A DNA stretch of 64,000 bases from Pseudomarimonas salicorniae (GCF_023156535.1 NZ_JALNMH010000001.1:1-64000), one strand, 5' to 3'. Counted from the first letter of the stretch, positions 18,454 through 29,596 are shown. Numbers and translations: made by a program. The notes: generated by a model from the sequence alone, not told the origin.

Positions 18454-21400
18454 CTATCCGGATGCCCCACGCGGAAGCTCCAGTCGGTTGTCCCGGCGGT
18501 CGGCCTCGATGCGCAATCCGTCCGGGTCCACCACCACCGCTGCCGGCTGGGTGTCGGAATCCAGCTCGATACGCGTGAGGTCCCGCTGAACGTGCAGCAC
18601 ATGCCGTTCCGGCTGCCTGCTGTCCGCAGCGCCCCCGGCGGGCAACACCTCGAACGTGAGCGGTTCATCGATAGCTATCCGCTGCGTGCCGCCGCGGCCG
18701 TCCGGGCGGCTGCGCTCCGCAGTCAGGTCGAAGCCGATGCTGTAACGGCCGTCCGCGCGCCGTACCACGTCGGGGTTGCCGAGCTGCATGCGGTACTCCA
18801 CCACGTCGGCCAACCAGTCATCGACCAGGGGCCTCCAGCGCGGCGGTGCCGCCGCACGCAGGCTGCGATGCAGGTCGGCTCCTGTGGCAGTCAGGCCGTG
18901 CTGGTGGGCCTCCAGGAATTCCCGCAGCGCGGCGTTCAGTTGCGACTCGCCGATCAGGTCGGCCAGGGCGAGCAGCACCAGCGGTCCCTTGCCGTAGGTC
19001 AGATGGGCCGCCTCGGCCCGCGCCAGCGGGGTTTCGGGATGCTCGGCCTGCGCCCGTCCCGAGAAGTAGCGGCGGCGGTTGTAGTCGTTCAGGCGCTCAC
19101 GCATCTCGGCCCCGCCGAGCTGCCCGAGCACCTGCGCCTCGATGTACTTGGCCAGCGACTCGGTTATGAACTTCTCGCCGGGTCCGATGCGTGGCATCAG
19201 GCGCTCGCCCCACCACTGGTGGGCGACCTCGTGGATGGTGTTGCGCAGCACATTGTTGATCCGGGCCGGTGCCGCCGCGTTCTCGACGAACAGTCGCTCG
19301 TTGAGGGCGATCACGCCTGCCGAGGCCCGGCCGCCGAAGCCCTGGACCCGGGGCACCTCGACGATGCGCAAGGACGCATAGGGATAGTCACCGAACCAGC
19401 GCTCGCAGTAGTCCAGCGTGGCACGCACGGCCGCCAGCATGGCCTCGACGTTGTGTCCATGATCCGGGTGCAGATGGAACTCGATCGGCAGCCCGCGATG
19501 CTCGAACTCGCGTAGCTGGTAGCGCGCGGAGAAGTAGCCGATCAGGGGATAGACCGGCGCTTCGGTCCGATAGCGCACGTAGCGGCGCTGGCCTTCGATC
19601 CACGCCGCTTCGCGCCGGCCGGAGCTCACCGGCCATTGCGTGCCCGTGGTGGACATGAGTACGTCCATCCGACGCTTCTCGGTGATCAGCGGCTGAGCGC
19701 CCTCTCCGTGCGGATCCTCGGCCGCCCCGCCGGGTCGCTCGGGCAGCCCGAGACGCTGCCGCTCGGTGGCGTCTTCGACCTCCAGGGCCTCGACGTAGCC
19801 CAGCGCCGGTTCGAAGCGTCCATGGTGGAAGTAGCTGCCGTTCGACACCAGGCCGGTGTCGATTGCGAAGGGCTGCGAGCGGAAGCGAACCGCGTAGGAC
19901 AGGCGCGATTCGCCCCCGGCCTGCAGCGGCGTCGAAAAGCGGAACAGATAGACGTGCCAGCCCGTCCCGTGCCTCGCCTCCTGCAGCTCGGCCCCTTCGA
20001 TGCGCACCGTCTCAAGACGCGCGGGCGAGGTCAGCATCAGCTGGCTCAGGGGCGCGTCGCTGCGATTGTGCAGCCGGCTGTCGGCGCTGAATGCCAACGC
20101 TCGCTGCTCGGGGTCGAGGTCGACGCGCACCTCGCTGGCGCTGAGCTGCGGCACCGGCGCGCCACGAAAGGCAGCGAACTCGCGCTCGTAGTCCGCACGT
20201 CCCTGGAGGCGCGCCTCGGGGCCGAGATAGTCGTGATGCTCGGGCATCCGGACCTGCAGCAAGCTTGCTGACGCGCCCCAGGCGAACACGCTCAGTGCGA
20301 TGGCGCCAGAGAGGAACGGGCGTCTGCGAACCGCCTCGACCATCGCCAGGCCCTGCAATTCGCCGCGTGGCCAGGCGGCCACACCGAGCAGCGAGAAGGC
20401 CAGGGCCAGCAGGCAGGCGTGCCAGGCGAGACGGTCGAACCGGTCGGCCAGCGCGCCGTAGCCGTAAAGATCGGAGTGCGCCCGAAGCAACTCGGGAAAG
20501 GGGTCGAACTGCAGCCCCGGGTACTCGCCCAGCCAACGCGGCAGCAGCGCGTGCACGAGGATCATCCAGCCCGCGGCGAGCAGCAAGCCGGTGTAGCGGT
20601 TGGCCCGGGCCGTCCGCGACCAGCACGCCTGCAGGCCAAGCAGGGCCGCGGCCTGCAGCAGCAAGGGCAGGCCGAAGTAGTAGTAGAGCGCCAGGTAATG
20701 GGAAAGGTTGAGCGGGGCGAAGCCCACCGCGACCTGGTAGCACACCGACATCAGGATCAACACGCTGATGCAGATCAGCGGAATGGAGGCCAGCGCGATC
20801 CACTTGGCCATGAACACGCTTGCGTTCCCAACGGCAGACGCGTCGATGAGTGCATCGATGCGCCAACGCCGTTCGACCCAGGTCAGCTCACTGCTGTACA
20901 GCGCGAGCAGGGCGCTGACGAAGACGGCCAAGGGCTCGGCGGCGTGGGCGATGATCACCGAGGTCGTGGGATAGCGACCGGAGTATTCGCCCAGGCTGAA
21001 CCCGCCCACCGCCAGGATGATGCCCGCCCCGACCAGCGCCACCCAGATCAGCAGGAAGACCGGCATCGACCAGCCCCGGTAGAGCAGGTCGAGCTGCTGG
21101 CGGGCGAGACGGAGGATCTGCGCGCCCGCGCGCAGCCGCGGTCGCGCCAGCATGGACAGCGCAGCGGGCGACAGGAACACGGCTGTCGGCACGCCAGGCG
21201 AACGCGCGTCGATCGCGCCAGCGGACCGCTTGGACGGACGATGCGTCCTTGCCGTCGGCCCCCATCGGGACTCCGCGCGAAGCTGCCGGCGCATTCGCCA
21301 ACAGGCGCCGAGGCCGATCAGGCCCCACAGCCCGCGATTGAGCCACCATGCGGAGTCCGGCTGCAGCCCTGCGCCTTCCTTCTGCGCCGGCGTCCAGAAC

Positions 21401-22101
21401 TGTGTCTGTTCGAAGAATCCGACCAGGGCGAAGGGATCGAGCAGCGCAAGCACGCCGAGCAGCTCGCCGCGCGCCATCACGCTGGGGCCGAAAAGCGGTG
21501 CGTGGCTGATGCCAAGGCACAGCCATGAGAGCAGCAGCAGGGAAAGGGCTGCCGCATAGGTGATCGGCGCGCGCCGCCAACGCAGGCCCACCCAGGAGAG
21601 CAGGACGCAGCTGATCCAGACATTGGGCACGACGAACATCAGCCACGGCCGCAGCACCCGGTCCCATACCGGAGGCTGGCCGGCGCCGTCATGGGCGAAC
21701 TGGAAGCCCGTCCAGATGCCCAGACCGATCAGCGAGGTGAGCGACAACACCGAGGCCTGGGTCACCCAGGCCCTGCTGCGCCAGCGGACGAGGGGCTTGC
21801 GCAGCCCGATCAGATCAGCGAAGCGGTGCTCCTCGTCACGCAGGGCATCCTGGCTGCAGAACAGCATCGCCATCAGGCAGGACAGGCTGGAGCTGAGCGC
21901 GATGAAGTAGGCGATCCGGTAGGGCGCTGCCATCGACAGATTCGCCATGTGCTGGCCGATGTCGTCCTGAGTGAGCGTGATGCCGTAGCCCAAGCAGGCG
22001 ACGGCGATCAGCCAGAGCGCAGGCTGGCGCGCGCGGACCGTGCTCTCGAATGCCAGTAGCGCACTAAACACGGGAGGCCGCCTCGCAGCTCCTTGAGCCA
22101 T
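18454..22101 (-). CDS. ABC-2 type permease fused to M1-family metallopeptidase
   Basis: About 1215 residues. The first ~610 carry two sets of about six membrane helices, including the ABC-2 type segments SVIIAHAAEPLAVFVSALLA-LYSSELTWVERRW. The last ~600 form a gluzincin peptidase with HEVAHQWWGE, followed 19 residues after the second His by the third zinc ligand Glu (FITESLAKYIEAQ). The classical M1 GAMEN exopeptidase motif is not present; the matching region reads GGRASAGVIALNE. The ATG at 22101 overlaps the ATPase gene by 38 nt; a GTG at 22071 (8-nt overlap) is an alternative start. With the ATPase it should form one transporter, the peptidase facing the periplasm. The substrate is unknown. 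Confidence 0.9.
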   Translation of the reverse strand: MAQGAARRPPVFSALLAFESTVRARQPALWLIAVACLGYGITLTQDDIGQHMANLSMAAPYRIAYFIALSSSLSCLMAMLFCSQDALRDEEHRFADLIGLRKPLVRWRSRAWVTQASVLSLTSLIGLGIWTGFQFAHDGAGQPPVWDRVLRPWLMFVVPNVWISCVLLSWVGLRWRRAPITYAAALSLLLLSWLCLGISHAPLFGPSVMARGELLGVLALLDPFALVGFFEQTQFWTPAQKEGAGLQPDSAWWLNRGLWGLIGLGACWRMRRQLRAESRWGPTARTHRPSKRSAGAIDARSPGVPTAVFLSPAALSMLARPRLRAGAQILRLARQQLDLLYRGWSMPVFLLIWVALVGAGIILAVGGFSLGEYSGRYPTTSVIIAHAAEPLAVFVSALLALYSSELTWVERRWRIDALIDASAVGNASVFMAKWIALASIPLICISVLILMSVCYQVAVGFAPLNLSHYLALYYYFGLPLLLQAAALLGLQACWSRTARANRYTGLLLAAGWMILVHALLPRWLGEYPGLQFDPFPELLRAHSDLYGYGALADRFDRLAWHACLLALAFSLLGVAAWPRGELQGLAMVEAVRRRPFLSGAIALSVFAWGASASLLQVRMPEHHDYLGPEARLQGRADYEREFAAFRGAPVPQLSASEVRVDLDPEQRALAFSADSRLHNRSDAPLSQLMLTSPARLETVRIEGAELQEARHGTGWHVYLFRFSTPLQAGGESRLSYAVRFRSQPFAIDTGLVSNGSYFHHGRFEPALGYVEALEVEDATERQRLGLPERPGGAAEDPHGEGAQPLITEKRRMDVLMSTTGTQWPVSSGRREAAWIEGQRRYVRYRTEAPVYPLIGYFSARYQLREFEHRGLPIEFHLHPDHGHNVEAMLAAVRATLDYCERWFGDYPYASLRIVEVPRVQGFGGRASAGVIALNERLFVENAAAPARINNVLRNTIHEVAHQWWGERLMPRIGPGEKFITESLAKYIEAQVLGQLGGAEMRERLNDYNRRRYFSGRAQAEHPETPLARAEAAHLTYGKGPLVLLALADLIGESQLNAALREFLEAHQHGLTATGADLHRSLRAAAPPRWRPLVDDWLADVVEYRMQLGNPDVVRRADGRYSIGFDLTAERSRPDGRGGTQRIAIDEPLTFEVLPAGGAADSRQPERHVLHVQRDLTRIELDSDTQPAAVVVDPDGLRIEADRRDNRLELPRGASG

Positions 22102-23065
22102 CCCTGTCGTCCACGCCCGATGGCCCCGAGCCGTCGACCTCCGCGTCGCCGCAAGCGAGGACATGGAAATAGCCGTCCTCCAGATCGGCTTGCGCGGTTT
22201 CAAAGCCTGCTCCGGGGCAGGCTTCGGCGCTGACCCGGATCCGGGCGGCGCCGCCGATGATGCGCGTCGACAGCAGGCGACACCCGGGCCCCGCGGCGCG
22301 TGCGGCCTCGGGCGAGGCGGTCCAGAGCCGGCCGCGCAGTCGCTGCACCAGGGCCTCGGGCGTCCCGCTGAAACGCAGGCGGCCGTGGTCCAGCACCGCC
22401 ATCTGCCGACACAGGTTGCGCACGTCGTCGACGATGTGGGTGGAGAGCAGCACCACCATCTGTTCCGACAGCCCGCACAGCAGCTGGTGGAAGCGATTGC
22501 GCTCGCTTGGATCGAGCCCGGCGGTGGGCTCATCGACCACCAGCAGCCGCGGCTGTCCCAGAAGGGCCTGGGCGATGCCGAAGCGCTGGCGCATGCCGCC
22601 GGAGTACTCGGAGACCGCCGCATGCCGGTCAGCGAACAGGCCGGTTCGCTCAAGCAGCTGATCGATCTGCATGCGCCGCGGACGGGCGTCGGTGAAACCC
22701 TTGACGATGGCGAGGTAGTCGAGCAGCCGAACCGCGGACAGCCCCGGATACACACCGAAATCCTGCGGCAGATAGCCGAGCTGGGCGCGCAGGGGCCCGG
22801 GATCCTGCTGGGTGTCGATATCGTTGAAGCGGATGCTGCCGGTATCGATGCGCTGCAGCGTGGCCACGCTGCGCATCAGGGTCGACTTGCCTGCGCCATT
22901 CGGGCCCAGCAGCCCGAACAGGCCATTGCCGAGGCTCAGGGTGACGCTGTCGAGCGCCCGCCTGCCACGGCGGTAGGTCTTGCCGACGTTGTGAATGATC
23001 AGCCGGTTCTCGCCGCCAGCGGCTGCTCGACTGGCAGGCTGCGCTGCTCGGTCTGGGGTGGTCAT
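22064..23065 (-). CDS. ABC transporter ATP-binding protein
   Basis: 333 residues from the ATG at 23065, chosen for GGAG 6 nt upstream. Walker A is GLLGPNGAGKST, the Q-loop LGYLPQDFGVYPGLSA, the signature SGGMRQRFGIAQ, Walker B LLVVDEPTAGLDP, and the switch His in LLSTHIVDD. The C-terminal ~95 residues are a regulatory tail like those of ABC-2 type ATPases. It overlaps and precedes the permease-M1 gene. The pair is divergent from a histidine kinase and LytTR regulator, which probably control it. Confidence 0.93.
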   Translation of the reverse strand: MTTPDRAAQPASRAAAGGENRLIIHNVGKTYRRGRRALDSVTLSLGNGLFGLLGPNGAGKSTLMRSVATLQRIDTGSIRFNDIDTQQDPGPLRAQLGYLPQDFGVYPGLSAVRLLDYLAIVKGFTDARPRRMQIDQLLERTGLFADRHAAVSEYSGGMRQRFGIAQALLGQPRLLVVDEPTAGLDPSERNRFHQLLCGLSEQMVVLLSTHIVDDVRNLCRQMAVLDHGRLRFSGTPEALVQRLRGRLWTASPEAARAAGPGCRLLSTRIIGGAARIRVSAEACPGAGFETAQADLEDGYFHVLACGDAEVDGSGPSGVDDRDGSRSCEAASRV

Positions 23066-23457
23066 GCCGTTCTCCGAATCACACTGCTGTGCGTCGGATA
23101 CCCATATAGCCGCATAGCGGCCGCCTGTGGGGCCAGCGCGCCGCCTATCGTGCGAACTGCTCTCCGTCGGGGACGAAGGCTGCAACGGACGGGGTGAACC
23201 GCTTCGTCCGTGCGGCGAGGCCTTTGGCACTGCGGATCGCGGTGTTCGTCATGATCGGGTCGCCCATGCGCGGGCGTCCGCGTATCCTGCGCGCAATTCG
23301 ACCAGCACGGCCGCGGCAGGGTGGGCGTGGCGCAGGCAGGACTTCGGAATTGAATCGGACAGGCGCGCACGGCAAGGCTGCACCGCACGCGGGCAAGGGC
23401 GAGCGTCCTCTTGTTGCCGAGTCCCGCTCAGCCCCGCCGGGCGGCCGCTTCCGATGG
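23066..23457. other. Divergent regulatory region between ABC and two-component operons
   Basis: About 390 bp between the ATPase start and the chosen kinase start. It should hold promoters for both operons. A small palindrome GCCGC-ATA-GCGGC is seen near 23108, but no LytTR direct repeat could be assigned with confidence. The kinase frame is open from 23194, so part of this region may code. Confidence 0.5.
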
Positions 23458-24726
23458 ATGCGCAAGCACGGGCCTCCGATCGTCGCGGTTCTGGCCGTGC
23501 TCGGGTTGGGCCTTGAGCTGCTGGAACAGGTCGCGCGCTGCGAGTGCCCCGCCTGGCTCGACTTCCCGGGGCAGGGCCAGCCGGCGGGGTTGGCGACGAT
23601 CTATCTGGGGCTGTGCTACCTGACCTTCCTGGCCATGCTGGTGTCGGCGTGGTGGCGGCGCGCAACGCCACGATCCGGACGCAGCGGCCTGCTCGCCACC
23701 GTGGCCCGCGCGATGGACCAGCACAACCTCGTGGTCAGCCTCGGTGTCGGTCTTCTCTTGCTCCCGGTCTTTGCCCATACGCACTCGATCCGCTGGGTCA
23801 ACAACCTGTCGATAGCGCTGGCCTTTGCCTTGCTGATGTTTCGCGTCGTGCTCTGGGTGCAGCCGAGGATGGCCTCCGCCGGCTACGCGATCTCCAGCAC
23901 CGGACAGCGCCTGTACATCGCCTACGCCGTGCTGATCCTGCTGCTGATCGGGCTCGCACCCACGGTCGATGATCGCGATCCGCTGGGCACGCGCTTCCAG
24001 CTGCACGTGCTGATCGCCCTGCTCGCCCTGCATCTGGCCTACACCTGGGTCAGCGGACAGCTGCGCCTGCTGCGCCAGCTGCGGAGCGAGCGTGCCCACG
24101 CGGAGCTGAGCCTGCTGAAGAGCCAGGTCGCCCCGCATTTCCTTTTCAACTCACTGAACAACCTGTATGGCCTGGCGCGGGAGAAGTCGGACCGGGCACC
24201 CGAGCTCATCCTTCGCCTGTCGGATCTGCTGCGCCACAGCGTCTATCAGGGCAGCAGGGCCAGAGTCCCGCTGGAGGACGAGATCGAGCACCTGGAGGGC
24301 TATGTCGCGCTGCAGGAGATCCGCCACGCCAGGCCGGTCCGCGTGGACCTCGATGTCCGTCTGGACGAGAGGCAAGGCGAAGGCGGGACGGAGGTGGCGG
24401 GTGCGGGGTATCTCATCGCACCGATGCTGCTCATCGTGCTGCTGGAGAACGCCTACAAGCACGGGGTGGACAGCGTGGCCGGGGATGCCTACATCGACCT
24501 GCAGCTGCATGTGCAGTCCGGCCGGCTGTGCCTGCGCATCCGCAACAACTTCGAGCCGGCGGGACAGCCGTCCGCTCATTCCGGACTCGGCCTTGCCAAT
24601 CTGCGTCGGCGGCTGGAGCTGGAGTATCCGGGTCGTCATCGATTCGAGCAGCGCAGCGAAGCCGGGCACTTCGAGGTCTGGCTCGAGCTGCCGCTGGACA
24701 CGGCCGTGGAGGACGAGGCCGCATGA
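23458..24726 (+). CDS. LytS/YehU-type sensor histidine kinase
   Basis: 422 residues from the ATG at 23458; an open frame extends to 23194, but the upstream part is basic and low in conservation features. About five membrane helices fill residues 5-215. The His_kinase domain (PF06580 type) follows: phospho-acceptor in KSQVAPHFLFNSLNNLYGLA, dimerisation helix with LRLSDLLRHSVYQG, N box MLLIVLLENAYKHGV, and G box HSGLGLANLRRRLELEYPG. It overlaps the response regulator by ATGA, so the two form one two-component system. Signal unknown; the divergent ABC-peptidase operon is the likely target. Confidence 0.9.
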   Translation: MRKHGPPIVAVLAVLGLGLELLEQVARCECPAWLDFPGQGQPAGLATIYLGLCYLTFLAMLVSAWWRRATPRSGRSGLLATVARAMDQHNLVVSLGVGLLLLPVFAHTHSIRWVNNLSIALAFALLMFRVVLWVQPRMASAGYAISSTGQRLYIAYAVLILLLIGLAPTVDDRDPLGTRFQLHVLIALLALHLAYTWVSGQLRLLRQLRSERAHAELSLLKSQVAPHFLFNSLNNLYGLAREKSDRAPELILRLSDLLRHSVYQGSRARVPLEDEIEHLEGYVALQEIRHARPVRVDLDVRLDERQGEGGTEVAGAGYLIAPMLLIVLLENAYKHGVDSVAGDAYIDLQLHVQSGRLCLRIRNNFEPAGQPSAHSGLGLANLRRRLELEYPGRHRFEQRSEAGHFEVWLELPLDTAVEDEAA

Positions 24727-25469
24727 GCCCGGCGCGTGGACCGTTTCGATGCCTGGTGGTCGACGATGAGCCGATCGCACACCGGATCATCGACGACTAT
24801 TGCCGCGCCCTTCCGCACCTGCAGCCGGTGCGGCACGCATTCGATGCGATGCAGGCGATGGGCATGCTGGCCGAGGAGTCTTTCGACCTGCTTCTGCTCG
24901 ACCTCAACATGCCGCGTCTGGGGGGCTTCGATTTCCTGCGCAGTGTGCAGCTCAGCTGCCCGGTGATCGTCACCACGGCGCACGCCGAGCATGCGCTCGA
25001 GGGATTCGAGCTGCATGTCTGCGACTACCTGCTCAAGCCGGTCTCGTTCGAGCGATTCGTCAAGGCGGTGAACCGGGCGCTGCCGCCAGTCGCGCCTGCT
25101 GCGTGTGAGGCAGCCCCGGCGCCGGGCGCAGCGGGCGATGCCCTGCCACGCAGCCTCTTCATCAAGGGCGACCGGAAACATCATCAGCTTGCGCTGGCCG
25201 ACATCCGCTACGTCGAAGCCTGCGGCAACTACTGCGTGGTTCGAGCCAACGATGGCAGCATCATCACCCCGCAGAGCCTGTCGGGCATGGAGCGAAGCCT
25301 GCCTGCCGAGCAGTTCCTGCGCGTGCACAAGTCCTATCTTGTGGCGATCGCGCGGATCCGGTCGGTCAGCGCGACCTCGCTGCAGGTCGGCGACGACACG
25401 GTGCCGATCGGTCCGTCCTACCGCAAGCAGGTCTTTGCACGTCTGCAGATCGACGGGGCGAACGGCTGA
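24723..25469 (+). CDS. LytTR-family response regulator
   Basis: 248 residues. Receiver domain at 8-120 with acidic pair DDE (VVDDEPIAH), phospho-acceptor Asp in LLLLDLNMPRLGGFD, conserved Thr in VIVTTAHAEHAL and Lys in LLKPVSF. A short Ala/Pro linker leads to the LytTR DNA-binding domain (about 145-245): RSLFIKGDRKHHQLALADIR, YVEACGNYCVV, and FLRVHKSYLVAIARI. LytTR domains bind direct repeats of about 9 bp. The 4-nt overlap with the kinase gene shows cotranscription. Confidence 0.93.
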   Translation: MSPARGPFRCLVVDDEPIAHRIIDDYCRALPHLQPVRHAFDAMQAMGMLAEESFDLLLLDLNMPRLGGFDFLRSVQLSCPVIVTTAHAEHALEGFELHVCDYLLKPVSFERFVKAVNRALPPVAPAACEAAPAPGAAGDALPRSLFIKGDRKHHQLALADIRYVEACGNYCVVRANDGSIITPQSLSGMERSLPAEQFLRVHKSYLVAIARIRSVSATSLQVGDDTVPIGPSYRKQVFARLQIDGANG

Positions 25470-25787
25470 GCTGCGGGTAGCGTCGATCCAAGCTGACGAT
25501 CGACAAAGCCAGGCGCGCATCGGATTTCCAGCGGCTCTGCCCATGCGCAGCAACCGACCACGATGCGCCGGGCCAGCATCGGGCCCTGGTCATGCGAGTC
25601 CATACTTGCGCCCTGGCAGCCGGATCGGCACTCGCTGAAGAATCGCCGAGCCTGTCCGAGGTGGCGCCCGAGCTGCTACGGCGCCGGCGCGGCGAGAAAC
25701 CGCCCGGCGCGGCGTGGACGGCAAGGGATGCGAGATCCATGCGCGATCCGGCGAACGCCTGACCGGGTGGACTGGCCCGCGATCCTC
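25470..25787. other. 318-bp gap with no supported gene
   Basis: Lies between the convergent response-regulator and mgtC-like genes. Short frames here lack ribosome-binding sites and family signatures. No clear T-tailed hairpin was found. Confidence 0.5.
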
Positions 25788-26273
25788 CTAGCGTTCATCG
25801 ACATCTCGAACTCGACCGACCAGCCAACCGCTGAATGCCAGGATCGCGCCGACAGCGAGAAAGGCGACCAAAGCCAATCCGTAGTATCCGAATCCCAGAG
25901 CCAGCCCTATGCCCCCGGCGGACCAGATGCTGGCACCGGTCGCCGTGCCGACGACATCGCCTTCGCCGCGATGGATGATGGCGCCGGCCCCCAGAAAACC
26001 GATGCCGGTCAGGACGCCGGCGATGATCTTGGCGAGGTCCACGCTTACGACGGGGTCGGCGTTGGAGAACTCCGAGTAGAGCTCCTGACCGAGCACGGCG
26101 ATGATGCAGGTGGTCACCGCGACGATCATGTAGGCTCTGAAATCGATGGGCTTGTTCTTCGAAGCCCGATCAAGGCCAAGCAGCAACCCGAACAGCATGG
26201 CGAGCCCGACTCGAAGGAACAGCTCCGGCCAGCTCACGTAGGTCAACGACAGTTCGGAGTAGAGACGCTCCAT
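25788..26273 (-). CDS. MgtC/SapB family membrane protein
   Basis: 161 residues from the ATG at 26273; longer frames upstream run through the pentamer repeat at 26451 and are not credible. Four or five helices with the family motifs LRVGLAMLFGLLLGLDRASK, DFRAYMIVAVTTCIIAVLG, TGIGFLGAGAIIHRGEG and GTATGASIWSAGGIGLALG. It lacks the C-terminal ACT-like domain of Salmonella MgtC (length here fits the short form). MgtC proteins affect Mg2+ homeostasis and F-ATPase activity in some pathogens; most short members are uncharacterised. Confidence 0.88.
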   Translation of the reverse strand: MERLYSELSLTYVSWPELFLRVGLAMLFGLLLGLDRASKNKPIDFRAYMIVAVTTCIIAVLGQELYSEFSNADPVVSVDLAKIIAGVLTGIGFLGAGAIIHRGEGDVVGTATGASIWSAGGIGLALGFGYYGLALVAFLAVGAILAFSGWLVGRVRDVDER

Positions 26274-26450
26274 CCCGAGGCAGGTCTTTCCTATCGCGTG
26301 TCGAATGGCGTCAGGAGAGTCGGACGCCCTTTGCAGCCAGTCTGCCGAGTAGCCGGCAGTGCCGCAAGCTGAGCTGTGCGGGGCAGAGCGTTGTTCGGAG
26401 CATGGGATCATGGCGTCGCGGGGCCGCGTAGCGACGCGTACAGAAGCGTA

Positions 26451-26480
26451 AGCCCAGCCCAGCCCAGCCCAACCCAGCCC
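26451..26480. repeat. Six pentamer repeats (AGCCC), G-quadruplex-prone on the minus strand
   Basis: AGCCC repeated at 26451-26480 with one AACCC variant. On the minus strand this is six G-triplets separated by two bases each, which is a G-quadruplex pattern. It lies about 180 nt upstream of the mgtC-like start. Confidence 0.8.
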
Positions 26481-26654
26481 CGTCGCGCGCGTAGCGGCCG
26501 GCACGGTGGACAGCCAGCCGTGGACAGCATCCTGTCACCCGTCAGCCATCAGCGCGCTCGCCAGCCCCGCTGACCAGGCCCGCAGGCACCTGTGACCAGG
26601 ACCGGCAGCAGACCAACCGACAGGAACCGGCCAGGTGTGCGTGTTCGCGGAGCC

Positions 26655-26886
26655 AGGCGCAAAGCGGATATTCATAGGGTGCGGCTGGCCGCACCGGGCG
26701 TACCGTCCGAACGCCCGTGTCGGTGCGCCCAAGGCACATCCTGTGGGGCTTCGCCGACGCCCAACGCAGCCCGACTGTAGGAGTGCACATGGGCGCGACC
26801 GCGGCGTGACGTACTCACCACAGACCGAGGCCAGAGCGAAGCTCCGCGGTCGCGGCCATGTCCGCTCCTACGAAAAGCCCGCCCGA
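26655..26886. repeat. Composite REP cluster, copy B
   Basis: Second copy of the unit at 4476-4705 in the same orientation, with the same order of palindromes. Some are decayed: the GGTGCG..C palindrome at 26722-26740 no longer pairs well, and GTAGGAGTG replaces GTAGGAGCG. It lies in a 1.24-kb gene-free stretch (26274-27515) that also holds the pentamer repeats, an inverted-repeat element (27000-27208) and the groEL terminator. Confidence 0.8.
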
Positions 26887-26999
26887 TCGGGGTCGGTGGC
26901 GAATTTCCGATTTGTGCCCACAGCACACATTGCCAGACGCTTACTCCGGGTTGGTTGCAGCCGCTCAGCGCCTCGCCGGAACCGGGCAGCAGGCCTGGT

Positions 27000-27208
27000 G
27001 TCCTGTCCCGGAAGTACGTTGTTGGATTCGCGAAGTGGATGCGTCGCCGAGGCGAGGCGCGAGAAGGAGGCATAGCAGCGCTATGGCGACGCCGACCGAG
27101 CGCAGCGAAGGCGTAGCGGGCAAAGCCCGAGCTGGTGCGCGGCGGCCGAACGACGCAGCATCGGGGGCGCAGACCCAGCGAGTTCTGCGATGTGTTCGCG
27201 GGACAGGA
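27000..27208. mobile_element. MITE-like element, copy 2
   Basis: 209 bp starting GTCCTGTCCCGGAAGTAC as copy 1 and ending in GCGGGACAGGA (right end partly decayed). Compared with the 156-bp copy at 12593, it carries about 55 extra bases in the middle (GCGCAGCGAAGGCGTAGCGG region). The shared parts include GGAGGCATAGCAGCGCTATG and GACGCAGCATCGG. No coding capacity. It lies about 310 nt downstream of the groEL stop. Confidence 0.7.
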
Positions 27209-27460
27209 AACTGACAGTGGGCGGGTCGCACCGGCAAATCCGGTCGGGCAGTTTGGCAACGAGCGGTCAACTCGCTGATTCTGCGCAGCATCCCGTGGTC
27301 TGCGACAGAAGGCCCCGAGGCGCGGCATGCAGGGCTCGGGGCAGGGACGTCTGCGCGGGCTTGCCCCTGCAGTCACGCGTGTCTACCAGCCTTTGCTGTG
27401 CTTCTCATCGGATGTTTCCGCCGCGCAGGAAGCAGGTTCTGCGGCCCGGGTGCCAGAAAG

Positions 27461-27491
27461 CACAAAGCCCGGCGCAAGGCCGGGCTTTGTG
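27461..27491 (-). terminator. groEL terminator
   Basis: A perfect 13-bp stem, CACAAAGCCCGGC and GCCGGGCTTTGTG, with loop GCAAG, 25 nt beyond the groEL stop. On the minus strand it is followed by CTTTCTGG. A strong intrinsic terminator of the groESL operon. Confidence 0.85.
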
Positions 27492-27515
27492 GTGGAGCTT
27501 GATGTGTAGCGGGAC

Positions 27516-29204
<1,689 letters not shown>

Positions 29205-29217
29205 TCAGATGAAAGCC

Positions 29218-29283
29218 AGGGCTCAGGGAAAGCGGGCGAGGCGCGAGCGGCGGGGCTATTGGCTCTTCTGAGCCCTGAGCCCT
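29218..29283. repeat. 11-bp inverted repeat in the groES-groEL gap
   Basis: AGGGCTCAGGG (29218-29228) and CCCTGAGCCCT (29273-29283) are perfect complements separated by 44 nt. The RNA of the 146-nt gap can therefore fold into a long hairpin between the two genes, a possible processing or stability site. The GAGCCCT units resemble the heptamers at 46621-46697. Confidence 0.65.
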
Positions 29284-29308
29284 CGCTGTTTTCTCGCAGC
29301 TATCTCGC

Positions 29309-29596
29309 TCAGTTGATGATCGCGAAGATGTCGTCTTCGCGGACGACCAGGTACTCGGTGCCGTCCACCTTGACCTCGGTGCCGCTGTACTTGCCGAACA
29401 GCACCTTGTCGCCCTTCTTGACCTTCAGCGAGCGGGTGCTGCCGTTATCCAGGGGCTTGCCCTCGCCGACGGCAACCACTTCGCCCTTGATCGGCTTCTC
29501 GGTCGCGGAGTCGGGGATGACGATGCCGCCAGCGGACATGCGCTCCTCTTCCATACGCTTGATGACCACGCGGTCGTTCAACGGCTGCAGATTCAT
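29309..29596 (-). CDS. groS: Co-chaperonin GroES
   Basis: 95 residues, full length: [20 protein letters not shown], the mobile loop [40 protein letters not shown] and the ending [11 protein letters not shown]. It forms the heptameric lid of GroEL. A GAGGGA ribosome-binding site precedes the ATG. First gene of the groESL operon. Confidence 0.99.
   Translation of the reverse strand: MNLQPLNDRVVIKRMEEERMSAGGIVIPDSATEKPIKGEVVAVGEGKPLDNGSTRSLKVKKGDKVLFGKYSGTEVKVDGTEYLVVREDDIFAIIN

Noticed and set aside
22102..22755. N-terminal extension of the permease-M1 frame to 22755
   Set aside because: This part is out of frame with and fully inside the ABC ATPase gene; the permease helices begin only after 22101.
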